64,000 bases of DNA, from NCBI RefSeq assembly GCF_003025595.1, contig NZ_PYMI01000001.1:806001-870000 (forward strand), read 5' to 3'. The notes beneath the pieces are model-generated. The model was not told where the DNA came from. It ran no database searches and saw only the letters and a list, made by a program, of their open reading frames with translations. Below, one piece after another: positions 49,701 through 57,821 of the stretch (the stretch's first letter is position 1; each line of letters starts with the position of its first letter). This DNA is from Photobacterium ganghwense (GTDB lineage: Bacteria > Pseudomonadota > Gammaproteobacteria > Enterobacterales > Vibrionaceae). The position numbers were made by a program, and so were the translations under genes.

Positions 49701-52663
49701 AATAACAGTAGACCGATGCTGCAAAAAAATGCCAGCAATGGTGCAATAGCCATATTCCGGTATGACGCAACCAGTCCGACATCTGTCGTCGATGTATGCC
49801 TGCATGAGACAACCCAGTCTAATAACCGACTTTGATCAAAAGTAAGGCGGTAAATACTGCATATTATTGCCCCCATGCTATAGCTTGTTTCATAAGGTAA
49901 ACAGGCTATTTTAAACCCGGTTTCGAGAAGGCTCTGTTCTGCCGAGCGTAAAACGGTAAGCAAGTGAAACCCCAAGCGAACATCCTTGCCAGCCCGGAAG
50001 ATATTCACTCCCGCCATTAGCCACCCTGGTAAAATTAATATTCCCACCACGGTTAAGGGCCATAACCAGGCGGAGGGGGTGGCAAACCATCCCAACAACA
50101 GGAGTAATATCAATACCGAGGGAATAAGGCTGCGACGCAGATTATCAAAAATTTTCCAGCGCGATAGTGCTGATAAAGGGTTCCTTTGATAGCCATGCCG
50201 GAACACGGGTACCCACGGCAAGATCCATTGCGCAATTTGCCAGTCGCCACGGATCCACCGTTCTTGGCGCTGAACATCCGCAAAATAGGTTGCAGAATAA
50301 TTATCATACAGTTGGACATCGCTGAGTAAGCCTGAACGGATATAGCATCCTTCAAGCAGATCATGGCTCAGAATCCGGTTTTCAGGAAAACGTTCTTTTA
50401 GTGCATACTCAAAAGCATCGACATCATAGATGCCTTTACCGACAAAAGAACCTTCCCCATAGAGATCTTGGTAAACATCTGATACAACCCGCGTATAGGG
50501 ATCGATACCCGGTTCAAGACTAAATAACTGGGCATAGCGTGACTGATGGGCACCTAACAGGCTGGCGGCCATACGCGGTTGTAAAATGCCGTAACCATTA
50601 CTGACCAAACGTTTGTCTTGATCGTACTGCGGGCGATTTAACGGATGGGCCATTGTTGCCACCAACTGGCGTGCTGAATCTCGCGGTAATTGCGTATCCG
50701 TGTCTAAGGTAATGACATAGCGCACTGAAGGTAGTGACTCAATGTCACCGACCACACAGGCAAAAGCCTCAACCCCCCCCCCTCGTAGCGCGAGATTGAG
50801 ATCCGCTAATTTACCGCGTTTACGCTCATACCCCATCCAGCACTGTGCAACCGGATTCCACCGACGAGGGCGATGAAACAAGAAGAATCGGGCATCATCT
50901 TCTTTGCTATTCGCCTCTGAATAGCGGCGATTAAGCGTTTCAATTCCAGTCTGTACTTGATTCAATAACTCGTCGTCGCCTTCTTTGGTTTCAGTGTCGG
51001 CGTCGGTAAAATCAGTCAACAGCGCAAAATGCATATGCGGGTCTTGGTTGCCCAGAAAATGTACTTCCAATGTTTCGAGTAAATCATCGACACTTTGCTT
51101 CGTGCAAAGCATGCTTGGAATAACCACTAACGTACGCATTTCCTCCGGCAGACCACTGGAGTAATCCATACGAGGTAGGGAGTGTGGCGAGGTCAGTAAC
51201 GTTGCGAGCCAGTTCACGATCACAGTGGCCAGTTGGCTTCCCGCCAGTATCAACAAGCCCCCCATCACCCAATTTTGCCAGCCACTAAGACCGGCCTGAT
51301 GTGCTGCGGATAGAAGCCCTAGGCAAATGAGTAAGGTTATAATAAAAATGGCTCCGAGATGACCTATTCCTGTCAAACGCGCTTTAATTTTTTTATTGCT
51401 TAAAAGAGAAAATGACCTGACGTGTGCTGCCTTTTTTAGCAACGCAAGTCCATCATCAATCAGGTAATAACCTACATGCGTTTTTTTCGTTGGGTTATCG
51501 GTATCTTGCGCCGCTTGTTGAGCCAGATCCACGGCCAACTGCGCTACCTTGACTTCCGTCCAGCCCCAGTGCCTGGCAAGCTGCTCGATCACATGTCGAT
51601 AGCGATCTCGGGTGGAAAAATCCATGGCGCAATAGTGTCCGCTGCAATCGGTTAACAATATTTGATTGACCAAACTCATCGTTTCGACAAAATCGCGCCA
51701 ATTGGTGGCCTCCAAAAAACGCAGGCTTCCAATGGAATGACTAACCGACACCTGATCTGCAGCTTGTTGTTGATTTTCGGAACGCACCATCTGGTCTATC
51801 GTCAGACTTAATTCAGACAGTCGCTGTTCAACCCAAGTTAGTGGCAAAGAAAGTGCAGGACCATGACCTTGAAGTTGTTTCGCCAGTTCTGCGACAAATG
51901 GACTCACCATCGGAGGGTTTGAACGCGCCATATCCGAAACCACAAGAATCAAATTTTTAGGATCAGTTTCGGCTGTTGTAATTAATTGGTTGGCCCAGGC
52001 CTGGGCTAGATTCAAGTGTTGACATGCAGCTGCTGTGCGGGCGCTGACCCTTCGAAGGTTTTCAATTAATGCCAAGCGCAGCATGATAGGGATGGCCCAT
52101 AATTCTCCTAATGTAAGCGGGCTTATCGTTTGATAAGCCGCTACAAAACGGCACAAGGATTCGTGATCAACCTGACCATCACGATTAGATATAATCGTAA
52201 GTGCGAGGTCATAGACTCTTGGTAGCCCTTTTGATGGTCCGTAGGATATGCGAGGTAACTCACGGCTATAACTATTGGAAAAATGCAGTCGTGCGGTACT
52301 AATTTGTTCTTCGATTAAATAGAAATTATCGAGAAGCCACTCACTTGCGGGAGCAATATGCTGCTTTTTTTTCGCTGCAACTCTCAGGGTGCCGCATACA
52401 TCCATTAATACCTGTTCGTTGTCACTTAATCGTTTCAGTAAGCCATCTGATCGTCTTGAATGGGTAAGAGTGTGAGCCCGGGCTAACGCTTTTCCTTTTG
52501 CTTCCAGCTGGGCCACGCTCAATATGGCGGACCGCAACGGGGGACTTTCTTTTTGTGCTTCATTATTTCGTGAAAAGAAATGTCCAACCCATTGTTTTGT
52601 CAGTGTAATAAAGTACAACCAGAATCTGACAAGAAAATGCTTTTCACCCGAAATTTTTGTCAT
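43784..52663 (-). CDS. ndvB: Cyclic beta-1,2-glucan synthase (NdvB/ChvB type)
   Basis: Giant 2959-residue inner-membrane enzyme making cyclic glucans from UDP-glucose. Order: cytoplasmic N-terminal region; two helices near 437-490; GT84 glycosyltransferase domain with YVITLDTDTQLPRDSARQ (about 648) and QRQERWIRGDWQ (about 803); more helices near 845-880 and 965-1008; a glycoamylase-like domain (SWSGSMFEYLMP, YGNLRSMPWGVSESGF, GQNYIVVQSYMAHHQGM); and C-terminal GH94 phosphorylase-type domains with GSGDWNDGMNLVG (about 2623). Full length and uninterrupted. GTG at 52675 is an alternative start. Unusual in Vibrio; element cargo. In rhizobia and Brucella such glucans serve osmoadaptation and host interaction. 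Confidence 0.93.
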   Translation of the reverse strand: MTKISGEKHFLVRFWLYFITLTKQWVGHFFSRNNEAQKESPPLRSAILSVAQLEAKGKALARAHTLTHSRRSDGLLKRLSDNEQVLMDVCGTLRVAAKKKQHIAPASEWLLDNFYLIEEQISTARLHFSNSYSRELPRISYGPSKGLPRVYDLALTIISNRDGQVDHESLCRFVAAYQTISPLTLGELWAIPIMLRLALIENLRRVSARTAAACQHLNLAQAWANQLITTAETDPKNLILVVSDMARSNPPMVSPFVAELAKQLQGHGPALSLPLTWVEQRLSELSLTIDQMVRSENQQQAADQVSVSHSIGSLRFLEATNWRDFVETMSLVNQILLTDCSGHYCAMDFSTRDRYRHVIEQLARHWGWTEVKVAQLAVDLAQQAAQDTDNPTKKTHVGYYLIDDGLALLKKAAHVRSFSLLSNKKIKARLTGIGHLGAIFIITLLICLGLLSAAHQAGLSGWQNWVMGGLLILAGSQLATVIVNWLATLLTSPHSLPRMDYSSGLPEEMRTLVVIPSMLCTKQSVDDLLETLEVHFLGNQDPHMHFALLTDFTDADTETKEGDDELLNQVQTGIETLNRRYSEANSKEDDARFFLFHRPRRWNPVAQCWMGYERKRGKLADLNLALRGGGVEAFACVVGDIESLPSVRYVITLDTDTQLPRDSARQLVATMAHPLNRPQYDQDKRLVSNGYGILQPRMAASLLGAHQSRYAQLFSLEPGIDPYTRVVSDVYQDLYGEGSFVGKGIYDVDAFEYALKERFPENRILSHDLLEGCYIRSGLLSDVQLYDNYSATYFADVQRQERWIRGDWQIAQWILPWVPVFRHGYQRNPLSALSRWKIFDNLRRSLIPSVLILLLLLGWFATPSAWLWPLTVVGILILPGWLMAGVNIFRAGKDVRLGFHLLTVLRSAEQSLLETGFKIACLPYETSYSMGAIICSIYRLTFDQSRLLDWVVSCRHTSTTDVGLVASYRNMAIAPLLAFFCSIGLLLFQPSSLWAATPILLLWFLAPAFAWWLSRPLVRADVKISQQQTIFLGKIARKTWAFFDTFVTADENWLPPDNYQEHPGPVLAHRTSPTNIGLSLLANLTAMDFGFIGGGELLQRTKNTFHTLAKLERHQGHFFNWYNTRTLQPLLPRYISSVDSGNLAAHLLTLRAGLQNLPDSSLIPKRVFLGLADTLALLEDALMDDKPANSQAETQLAQWKNCLENVKNLLDPACQTLPDNAAFTNLQDQLLLFIEVQKHVEQNIDDTADDTGSEIHYWATALQQQCQRLIDDVLWICPWLQHPASIEILKLLASMNDSMGSGKLDDLDNAPSLRDLIIRINQWLPVVNECLNRSPECINRDELITLQHTLTQAKTRTNERIERCEQLASLACEFASMEYDFLYDKSRHLLAVGYNIDEFRRDNSYYDLLASEARLGTFVAIAQGKLPQESWFALGHLLTTSGGAPILVSWSGSMFEYLMPLLVMPTYHGTLLDQTYRVAVKRQIAYGNLRSMPWGVSESGFSSIDANQNYQYHAFGVPGLGLKRGLAEDSVIAPYASALALMVDPHAACANLQRISGLGGEGRYGFYEAIDYTPARMTRGQNYIVVQSYMAHHQGMSLLALDYLLLNQPMQKRFESDLSFQATLLLLQEKIPKSSIVHTHVAEHSEGSAFFDEPAMPVHQPIDFDTRSPEVQLLSNGRYHVMLTNTGGGYSRWNEFAVTRWREDPTCDNWGAFVYLRDPETGDFWSATYQPTLKQPDRYAAMFSEGRAEFRRSDHDFETYSEIVVSPEDDIELRRLRITNRGRERRTVEITSYAEVVLAAPVADEMQTAFNNLFVQTEIVSERCAILCSRRPRSESEHSPWMCHLLSFNGAKVGDISYETDRIRFIGRGNTLVAPQVISGEQPLSNTQGSVLDPIAAIRCCVTLDAEESATIDLVTGVAQNRKGCLALVDKYQDRHFADRVFDLASTHSAITLRQINANETEALLYRRLANTILYNNPALRADANLLIQNHRGQAGLWGYSISGDLPIVLLKISDIAHLKLAHQLIQCHAYWRLKGLAVDLVIWNEDNVGYRKQIQDQILGLIATCTEAHEIERPGGIFVRTSEQISEEDRVLFQAVSRAIITDHSGSFEEQVSRRASASVRVERLASSRYLEINSDTVAEEMQPDLILSNALGGFNEDGSEYCITTTPKQMTPLPWVNVLANANFGSVITESGLAYTWSENAHEYRLTPWSNDAIGTSSGEAFYLRDEESGKFWSPTPLPCRGQQPYVTRHGFGYSTFEHSEWGIHSSLTMYVHLEDTVKFSVLNVRNDSNRIRRISATGYVEWVLGDVRSKSTPHIVTEIDASSGALFARNSYNTNFVGRVAFFDVDDMSRSLTADRNEFLGRNGSLAQPDALTRARLSGRVGAALDPCGAIQVSFELMPGQERQIIFRLGAGHDLAQTRDLAQRLRKTDTASTVLDNVKKYWKKTLGTVQVDTPDPALNVLANGWLLYQLLACRLWARSGFYQSGGAFGFRDQLQDVMALVHAAPDLVREHLLRAAARQYIEGDVQHWWHPPMGSGVRTRCSDDYLWLPMATCHYVNTTGDKTVLDISVPFIKGRPVNSDEESYYGLPECAQNEASLYQHCVRAIENGLNMGENGLPLMGSGDWNDGMNLVGIKGKGESVWLGFFLYKVLLDFAELALQQGDKDFAAHCQQQAADLKQNIDKHGWDGSWYRRAYFDDGTALGSATNSECTIDSISQSWSVLSNAGRPERSQLAMNAVDQYLVKRKDGLVLLLAPPFDNSTLNPGYIKGYVPGVRENGGQYTHAAIWAAMAFAKLGDSTRAWEILGLINPVNHSISSQDVAVYKAEPYVVAADVYAISPHIGRGGWTWYTGSASWLYRLILESLLGIKRDANYLHIKPCIPASWTEYAIYYHFGHTEYHIVITQHQCIGAEEQILIKLDGVVVDEKGILLLDDQHPHRVDVAITRNSGSVYRNDNKK

Positions 52664-52728
52664 ACGAACGCACACTCTATTTATTATTACGGCCTGAGTA
52701 AAACCAAAGTATGACGGTAAAAATAGCT

Positions 52729-52771
52729 TCTGTTATATCATTAATAATAATCGTATTAATGATATAACAGA
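52729..52771 (-). terminator. Hairpin terminator between BON gene and ndvB
   Basis: Seventeen-bp perfect stem (TCTGTTATATCATTAAT and complement) with a 9-nt loop; the minus strand continues AGCTATTTTTACC. Just past the BON gene stop and 65 nt before ndvB. Confidence 0.75.
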
Positions 52772-52778
52772 AGATGTG

Positions 52779-53093
52779 CTAGTACTTCACACTCAGGTTA
52801 TTATCGACAGATTTCACGCCTGGGACGCCTTTCGCCAAGCTGCCCGCTTTTTGAACACTGGCTTCTGATTTCACAAAACCACTGAGCTGCACCACACCTC
52901 TAAAAGTCTCCACACTGATATCAAGTGACTTAAGTTGGGGCTCATTAAATATGGCGGTTTTGACCTTTGCAGTAATGACAGAGTCATCAAAATACTCGCC
53001 TGTACCTTGTCTGCTCGCCGTTGAGCCACAGCCAATCACAAACAGTAATGCCACAATGGTTAAGATCGAAGTAAAATACTGTAATGTTTTCAT
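52779..53093 (-). CDS. BON-domain lipoprotein
   Basis: 104 residues from MKTLQYFTSILTIVALLFVIGC, a lipoprotein signal with lipobox VIGC. One BON domain follows: DDSVITAKVKTAIFNEPQLKSLDISVET...GVVQLSGFV...PGVKSVDNNLSVKY, as in OsmY-like envelope-stress proteins. The frame is open upstream to 53147, but the signal peptide fixes the start at 53093. Sits between ATPase remnants and ndvB; cargo gene, intact. Confidence 0.9.
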   Translation of the reverse strand: MKTLQYFTSILTIVALLFVIGCGSTASRQGTGEYFDDSVITAKVKTAIFNEPQLKSLDISVETFRGVVQLSGFVKSEASVQKAGSLAKGVPGVKSVDNNLSVKY

Positions 53094-53156
53094 AACAAAC
53101 TCACTCCCGCTGTTGTCACTTAGGCAAGAATTACTGATTACATCCACACAGATTCA

Positions 53157-54037
53157 TTATGGTCTATGCGTCGCAGTCCCGTACGACTCAAACCCCGCAA
53201 TAACATCAAATAATTCTTCATCAATGACACGCTGGCGTAACCGGTGAAAATCCGTGCCCAATGTTTCCAATTGATTCTCAATGTTCTTTTCTGCACGCTG
53301 CATGGCTATCAGCCGACAGGCATTTTCACTTGCTAAAGACTCTGCACAGGCACGGAACAAAGAAACAAAAATATATTCTTGCACCGAAGCAACAATGGCC
53401 TGTTTGCGCCCCTGAATCACTTCCGGCAGGTTTTTTGTTGGCCATTCTCGCTAAACCAGACATCGTCAAGAGGCAACAAGCGCAGGCAATGCGGTTCGAA
53501 GGTCGCCCCGGAAACAGGATGATTATGGAACAAATACACCGGGCCAATATCGCCACGTATGCGCCGGTTTTCTATTTCCGACCGAATTTGACTGACCATA
53601 GCCGTGATTGCGCTCATTGAGTTGGGAAGCTCAAAGCTGGTATCAACGTCCAGATTACAGTTTTCAAGACCGGTCTGAATACGCTCACCCACAGTCCATA
53701 TTCTTTTCCGGCATGGATGCTCACTGAGCGTCTGAACCGCAAAATCGACCAGGCACTCGTTAAACTGTCCGACTAAACCCTGATCTGAGCCAAAAATCAC
53801 AGCAGCGGCCATATTCTCGTTCTCACGAGTTTGTGTATTAGCGGTAATCAAGTTCTGGCGGAGGCCTACGAGCAGAGCAAGCTGCACGGCCCTTTCGTAG
53901 TCCTCCAAAGAGCTTATGGCATTCTCATACTCATTAATACTTGATGTCGCTATCGCTTTCATCGTACGTACGATCGCGATAAGGTCAGACGCTGTCGCAA
54001 TTTTACGGCGTAGACTAACAGCAGTATTACTCATCAC
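53157..54037 (-). pseudogene. atpG: Alternative F-type (N-)ATPase gamma subunit, one-base frameshift
   Basis: Two frames join into one gamma subunit of about 290 residues. Frame 1 (54037-53417): MSNTAVSLRRKIATASDLIAIVRTMKAIATSSIN ... LPLDDVWFSENGQQ. Frame 2 (53420-53157): VIQGRKQAIVASVQEY ... RQRVIDEELFDVIAGFESY. The break is at an AAAAAA run near 53435; one extra A restores KNLPEVIQGRKQ. It could be a true mutation or a sequencing error at a homopolymer. It overlaps the atpA fragment by 4 nt, as in an intact operon. The partner subunit genes are absent, so non-function is likely either way. Confidence 0.85.
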
Positions 54038-54645
54038 TTTTCCTCTTGCTCTGGCAGGAAATCCATTAATGCCTGCTTAGCAATATCGGTAATCAATGCC
54101 CGATCTGCCGCGCTGAGCGCATCGTCAGAGTCTAATTGCGGGATCAGTTCATCCGGTATATTTACAACAGCAGAACAGATAGCAAGTTCTGCTTCTGCCA
54201 TCTGTGCCAACGGCACGCGATCCAGTAATCCTGCGGTCAATGCCAATAACACGCTAATCTGCGTTGGAACAGCAAGCGGCGATAATTCCTGCTGTTTCAG
54301 GCAAGCCCGGATACGTAAGGCATGTACGAGTTTCAACCGCGTCGTTTCATCAATCCGGGCACCAAAGCGGGAAAAATTCTCAAGTTCTTCGAACTGCGAA
54401 TATGCCAGCTTCAGGTCACCCGCTACAGCCCGATAAGCAGCGCGCTGTGCCTTACCGCCAACACGGGAAACCGATTTACCCACATCGACGGCTGGCAATA
54501 CACCTAGCTCGAAAAGTACGGGCGACAAATAAATCTGACCATCAGTGATCGAAATCAGGTTGGTCGGTATATACGCTGAGATATCTTGTGCTTCCGTTTC
54601 AATGATTGGTAAGGCAGTTAGCGATTGCGAAAGCATTAACTGTGA
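54034..54645 (-). pseudogene. atpA: Alternative F-type (N-)ATPase alpha subunit, C-terminal fragment
   Basis: About 200 residues of an F1 alpha subunit: SLTALPIIETEAQDISAYIPTNLISITDGQIYLS, ...GVLPAVDVGKSVSRVGGKAQ, then the C-terminal helical domain. The Walker A half is missing; homology stops where IS630 sequence begins (about 54645). The RVGGKAQ form and the atpA-atpG pairing without delta fit the sodium/proton N-ATPase type. Confidence 0.85.
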
Positions 54646-54649
54646 GAAC

Positions 54650-54990
54650 ATTGTTCGATTTTTCTGCCAACAGAGGAGCAGTTATCCAATTAGATCACAA
54701 GCTCCATATCATCTTAGATGGAGCGGGATATCACCGCAGTGATTTAGTCAGAGATACGGCATTCGTTCTCAACATTACCTTCCCTTCCGCCTTACAGCCC
54801 TAATCTCAACCCGATAGAACGGCTTTGGGAGGTGATGAACGAGAAATCGAGTAATTACGTTTACTTCAAAAGTAAACGTGACTTAAAGGAAGCGATAGTC
54901 CAATCTTTTGACTGTGGCTCTTCCTGAGATCGCAGACTTATTGGCGTCTCGAATTAACGATAGTTTTCAGGTGCTCAAGCTGCACCTTCA
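54650..54990 (+). pseudogene. IS630-family transposase remnant (C-terminal part)
   Basis: Pieces of a DDE transposase in three frames: TLFDFSANRG...LHIILDGAGYHRSD, then PPYSPNLNPIERLWEVMNEK, then LPEIADLLASRINDSFQVLKL. At least two frameshifts; the 5' half and both IS ends are missing. It joins the truncated atpA on one side and the DUF2254 gene on the other, so it probably mediated the deletion of the ATPase operon. Confidence 0.8.
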
Positions 54991-55043
54991 AGTTGATTGG
55001 GATAGTACGTTTATCATCGGACAAGACAAATTGGAATTGTTGC

Positions 55044-56396
55044 ATGAATAAGTTAATACAGTTCTGGGGTAATCTACGATCAAGCTTCTGGTATATGCCT
55101 TCACTGATGGTCGGTGGCAGCATTGTCTTGGCGGTAGTGTTGATCGAGGCCGACTCGGCTGGTAGTGACCGCTGGCTAAATCAGTGGCCACGCCTCTTTG
55201 GGGGCGGAGCGGAGGGTGCGCGCCAGATGTTATCCACGCTGGCCAGTTCAATGATGACGGTGATGGGTATCACTTTCTCCATGACCTTGCTGGCACTGAC
55301 ACTGGCGTCTAGCCAGTACACATCGCGCATTCTGCGGAACTTCATGCGCAGCCGCATCACACAATTCACGCTGGGGGTTTTCGCCGGCACTTTCGTTTAT
55401 TGCCTGATCGGGTTGCGCACCATTCGCGGTGGTGCTGGTGTTGAGGGGTTCGTGCCGAGCCTGACGGTTTTCTTTGCTTTGGTCCTGTCGCTCGGTGGTG
55501 TGGGCGTCCTTATCTATTTTCTTCATCATATTGCCTTGTCGATCCAAGCATCCAGCATCATCGCCTCGGTCGCCAAGGAGACCAACGCATCCATTGATCG
55601 GCTGCTACCAGAAGAACTGGATCAGGGAGCCAATGGAGATGAAGGCCAGAATCGGGGGCTCGAGTCACTGGATGAGAGGTCCTGGTATCCCGTGCCAGTA
55701 GCCGTGAGCGGGTACATTCAAAGCGTGAATATCGCAGCGTTGATGAGCCTGGCACGAGACAACAGAACCATCTTGCGAATGGAGCACGGTATCGGCGCGT
55801 TCGTTGTGCAAAATACGGCACTGGTATCGCTCGCCCTGACCTATCCGCCAGATCAGCAGACCATTGATGTGATTAATGATGCTTACAGTATTGGCCGCCA
55901 TCGCACGGTGGAACAGGACCCGGCTTTCGGTATTCGACAGATCGTGGATATGGCCATCAAGGCACTTTCACCTGGGGTTAATGACACTTCAACGGCGGTG
56001 ATGTGCGTGGACTATCTCACATCGATTCTGGCTCGGCTAGCCAGTCGACAATTCCCGTCTGTGAACTGTTACCAGGGAGAAACACTGCGTGTGATTGCGA
56101 TTGTTCCGAGCTTTGAGGGACTATTGGCCGAAGCTTTCGATCAAATTCGGAGTAGTGCCGCAGAGAATGTTGCTATTCTCGCACGCCTACTCGGCGCTCT
56201 TGATACTATCGGTAGTCTGACGATCAGGCCCAGCCATTTACGAGCACTCGACGAACAGCTGCATTGTATTGCCGAACTGGCCGATCGCACCATCGAAGCC
56301 AGCTATGATCGCGAGCGGCTCGAAAGACGCATGTCTAAAGTGCGCGAAATGCTGGAAACGCAGTTTGTGTTATGTGCAGAGGAACAGAAGGAATAG
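55044..56396 (+). CDS. DUF2254 membrane protein
   Basis: 450 residues from MNKLIQFWGNLRSSFWYMPS, the DUF2254 signature N-terminus. Membrane helices: MVGGSIVLAVVLIEA, MMTVMGITFSMTLLALTLASSQYTSRIL, FAGTFVYCLIGLRTI, and SLTVFFALVLSLGGVGVLIYFLHH. Then a soluble C-terminal domain (GIRQIVDMAIKALSPGVNDTSTA). Function unknown. GC-richer than surrounding genes. An in-frame ATG at 54993 lies in IS630 sequence and is unlikely. Its native promoter may have been replaced by the IS remnant. Confidence 0.9.
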   Translation: MNKLIQFWGNLRSSFWYMPSLMVGGSIVLAVVLIEADSAGSDRWLNQWPRLFGGGAEGARQMLSTLASSMMTVMGITFSMTLLALTLASSQYTSRILRNFMRSRITQFTLGVFAGTFVYCLIGLRTIRGGAGVEGFVPSLTVFFALVLSLGGVGVLIYFLHHIALSIQASSIIASVAKETNASIDRLLPEELDQGANGDEGQNRGLESLDERSWYPVPVAVSGYIQSVNIAALMSLARDNRTILRMEHGIGAFVVQNTALVSLALTYPPDQQTIDVINDAYSIGRHRTVEQDPAFGIRQIVDMAIKALSPGVNDTSTAVMCVDYLTSILARLASRQFPSVNCYQGETLRVIAIVPSFEGLLAEAFDQIRSSAAENVAILARLLGALDTIGSLTIRPSHLRALDEQLHCIAELADRTIEASYDRERLERRMSKVREMLETQFVLCAEEQKE

Positions 56397-56465
56397 TATT
56401 CTGGATCCGAGATATGCAAATTGAAAGGGGCATTTAAAGATTGACCTAAGATAATTTACAGATTG

Positions 56466-56729
56466 CTAAATTAGAAAAATCACTAATACGTCTTTGTCCA
56501 CAGGCGTACCTGTTCTAGCACGCATAAGCCCTTCGTATGTGCGTTTTGCACTGTTTGCGACCCAGCCTTGCTTTTGCAAAACCTTTGAAGCTCGGCTTAT
56601 ATAGCTTACAGGCCGCACCGGAGCCTGTGCATAGACATGGCAATAAGAAACCAAGCCATTTTCCTCAAACCGCACAGCAACAATATCGAAATCATCAACG
56701 CCTATTTTGATACCACTTATAGTGAAATA
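56466..56729 (-). other. Possible short gene or remnant behind the element's epmC
   Basis: Open minus frame of about 88 codons with protein-like composition (GIKIGVDDFDIVAVRFEENG ... AKRTYEGLMRARTGTPVDKD) but no ATG near its 5' end; the best internal start is GTG at 56675 (69 residues). The family is not recognised. Either a small gene with an unusual start or the tail of a truncated one. Confidence 0.35.
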
Positions 56730-56772
56730 TTCTCACTCGGTTTACACATAAACATAGAGAGAATCAGTACCA

Positions 56773-57309
56773 CTAGGCATCAAACTCAGCGAACCGATAC
56801 GGGTTATTTAACTCTTTGCTTTCCCAATACTTTTTCAACCCAGATAATACTTTATTGGCAGTAGGAGGAGGATTCAACCGCATTTCTTGATAGGCTAACT
56901 CCAAATGTTGCAGAAAACTTTCCGATGGAGGCCGTCCTGAAAAATCGTCAAGGCTTGGTGAAAACTTAATCCCAACAATCTCACATATTGCTTTTTCCAA
57001 TCCTTGTGGCCTAGCTTCAACCACTTCAAAACGTTGCTGTTCCTCAGCGGTTCTCCCGCACGGAGTATACCAGTAACCGAAATCGTCCAAACTTCTTCGC
57101 CGATCGCCAGCTAAACAATAGTGGGAAATTTCATGTAAAAGGCTACGTGGATAGTTGCTTCTAAAATAAAGAACTGCATTGGTATTTGCCCGTGGAGCTT
57201 CGTAAAACGGCTCCTCAGCTTCACCTTTTATTGTTAGATTAGGAAAAATATCCGAAAACGCATTTATCAAATTTTGACAGTATTCATCATCTGTACAGCA
57301 CACACTCAT
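56773..57309 (-). CDS. epmC: Complete, divergent EF-P hydroxylase EpmC carried by the mobile element
   Basis: 178 residues, full family length. EpmC (YfcM) hydroxylates the modified lysine of elongation factor P. Conserved core: AVLYFRSNYPRSLLHEISHYC (HExxH metal site complete), GDRRRSLDDFGYWYTPCGRTAEEQ, VEARPQGLEKAI, FSPSLDDFSGRPPS. Clearly homologous to, but far diverged from, the broken host EpmC (two fragments), so it is not a duplication of it. Ribosome site GGAAACG before ATG 57309. It directly follows the recombinase operon on the same strand, the position of a gene linked to integration. Inference: it replaces the activity the element destroys. Confidence 0.85.
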   Translation of the reverse strand: MSVCCTDDEYCQNLINAFSDIFPNLTIKGEAEEPFYEAPRANTNAVLYFRSNYPRSLLHEISHYCLAGDRRRSLDDFGYWYTPCGRTAEEQQRFEVVEARPQGLEKAICEIVGIKFSPSLDDFSGRPPSESFLQHLELAYQEMRLNPPPTANKVLSGLKKYWESKELNNPYRFAEFDA

Positions 57310-57395
57310 TTATTCGTTTCCTGATACAACTCGACTATTCGATAAAAATTTCAAAAACAGAATGAGCAAATGATACAGCATTTTTATACCAGCAC

Positions 57396-57821
57396 TTAGC
57401 GTACACTAGGCATTCTGATGATTTTCACATTCTTAACCTCAGCCAACCCGGTTTCAAGCTCAAAGTTTCGCCTTACTACATTTAAATACTCCGTCATTAA
57501 CATGTCATATGCTTGCTTGAGCTGGTTATAGTCACTGATTGCTTTTTGTTTTAGCGCTTTCTGCTGCTCAATTTTGGCGTTGGACGATGGCGTTACTGGA
57601 CCATTTTTCTTTCTAGCCACCTCTGCATCAGCTATCGCTTCACACAGTAATGGGTATCTTTCATAACGCACATAACCTTTCCCTCGGCCAGCCTCACGCC
57701 CCACTGCATCTTTAGTGATTCTAAATCTCGTCGACTTAGTATCGACAACTTTGGTTTTGCCGATTTTTAAGCGTTCAAGGGCTCCCCAATACTCGTCTTC
57801 AATTTTGCTTCGTGTCTTCAA
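57396..57821 (-). CDS. Small recombinase-partner protein (TnpC/GmtX-like position)
   Basis: 141 residues, basic N-terminal half and a coiled-coil C-terminal half (AKIEQQKALKQKAISDYNQLKQAYDMLMTEYLNVV). It starts with TTG overlapping the stop of the 699-codon recombinase frame (TTGA). Tn554-type elements and GMT modules both end in a small non-recombinase protein; this occupies that place. No catalytic motif visible; a DNA-binding or orientation-biasing accessory role is inferred. Confidence 0.7.
   Translation of the reverse strand: MKTRSKIEDEYWGALERLKIGKTKVVDTKSTRFRITKDAVGREAGRGKGYVRYERYPLLCEAIADAEVARKKNGPVTPSSNAKIEQQKALKQKAISDYNQLKQAYDMLMTEYLNVVRRNFELETGLAEVKNVKIIRMPSVR

Noticed and set aside
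53430-53440. Programmed frameshift in atpG at the A6 tract
   Set aside because: The zero frame does not present a proper slippery heptamer, no stem or pseudoknot is evident, and the rest of the ATPase operon is missing, so a mutation or sequencing slip is simpler.
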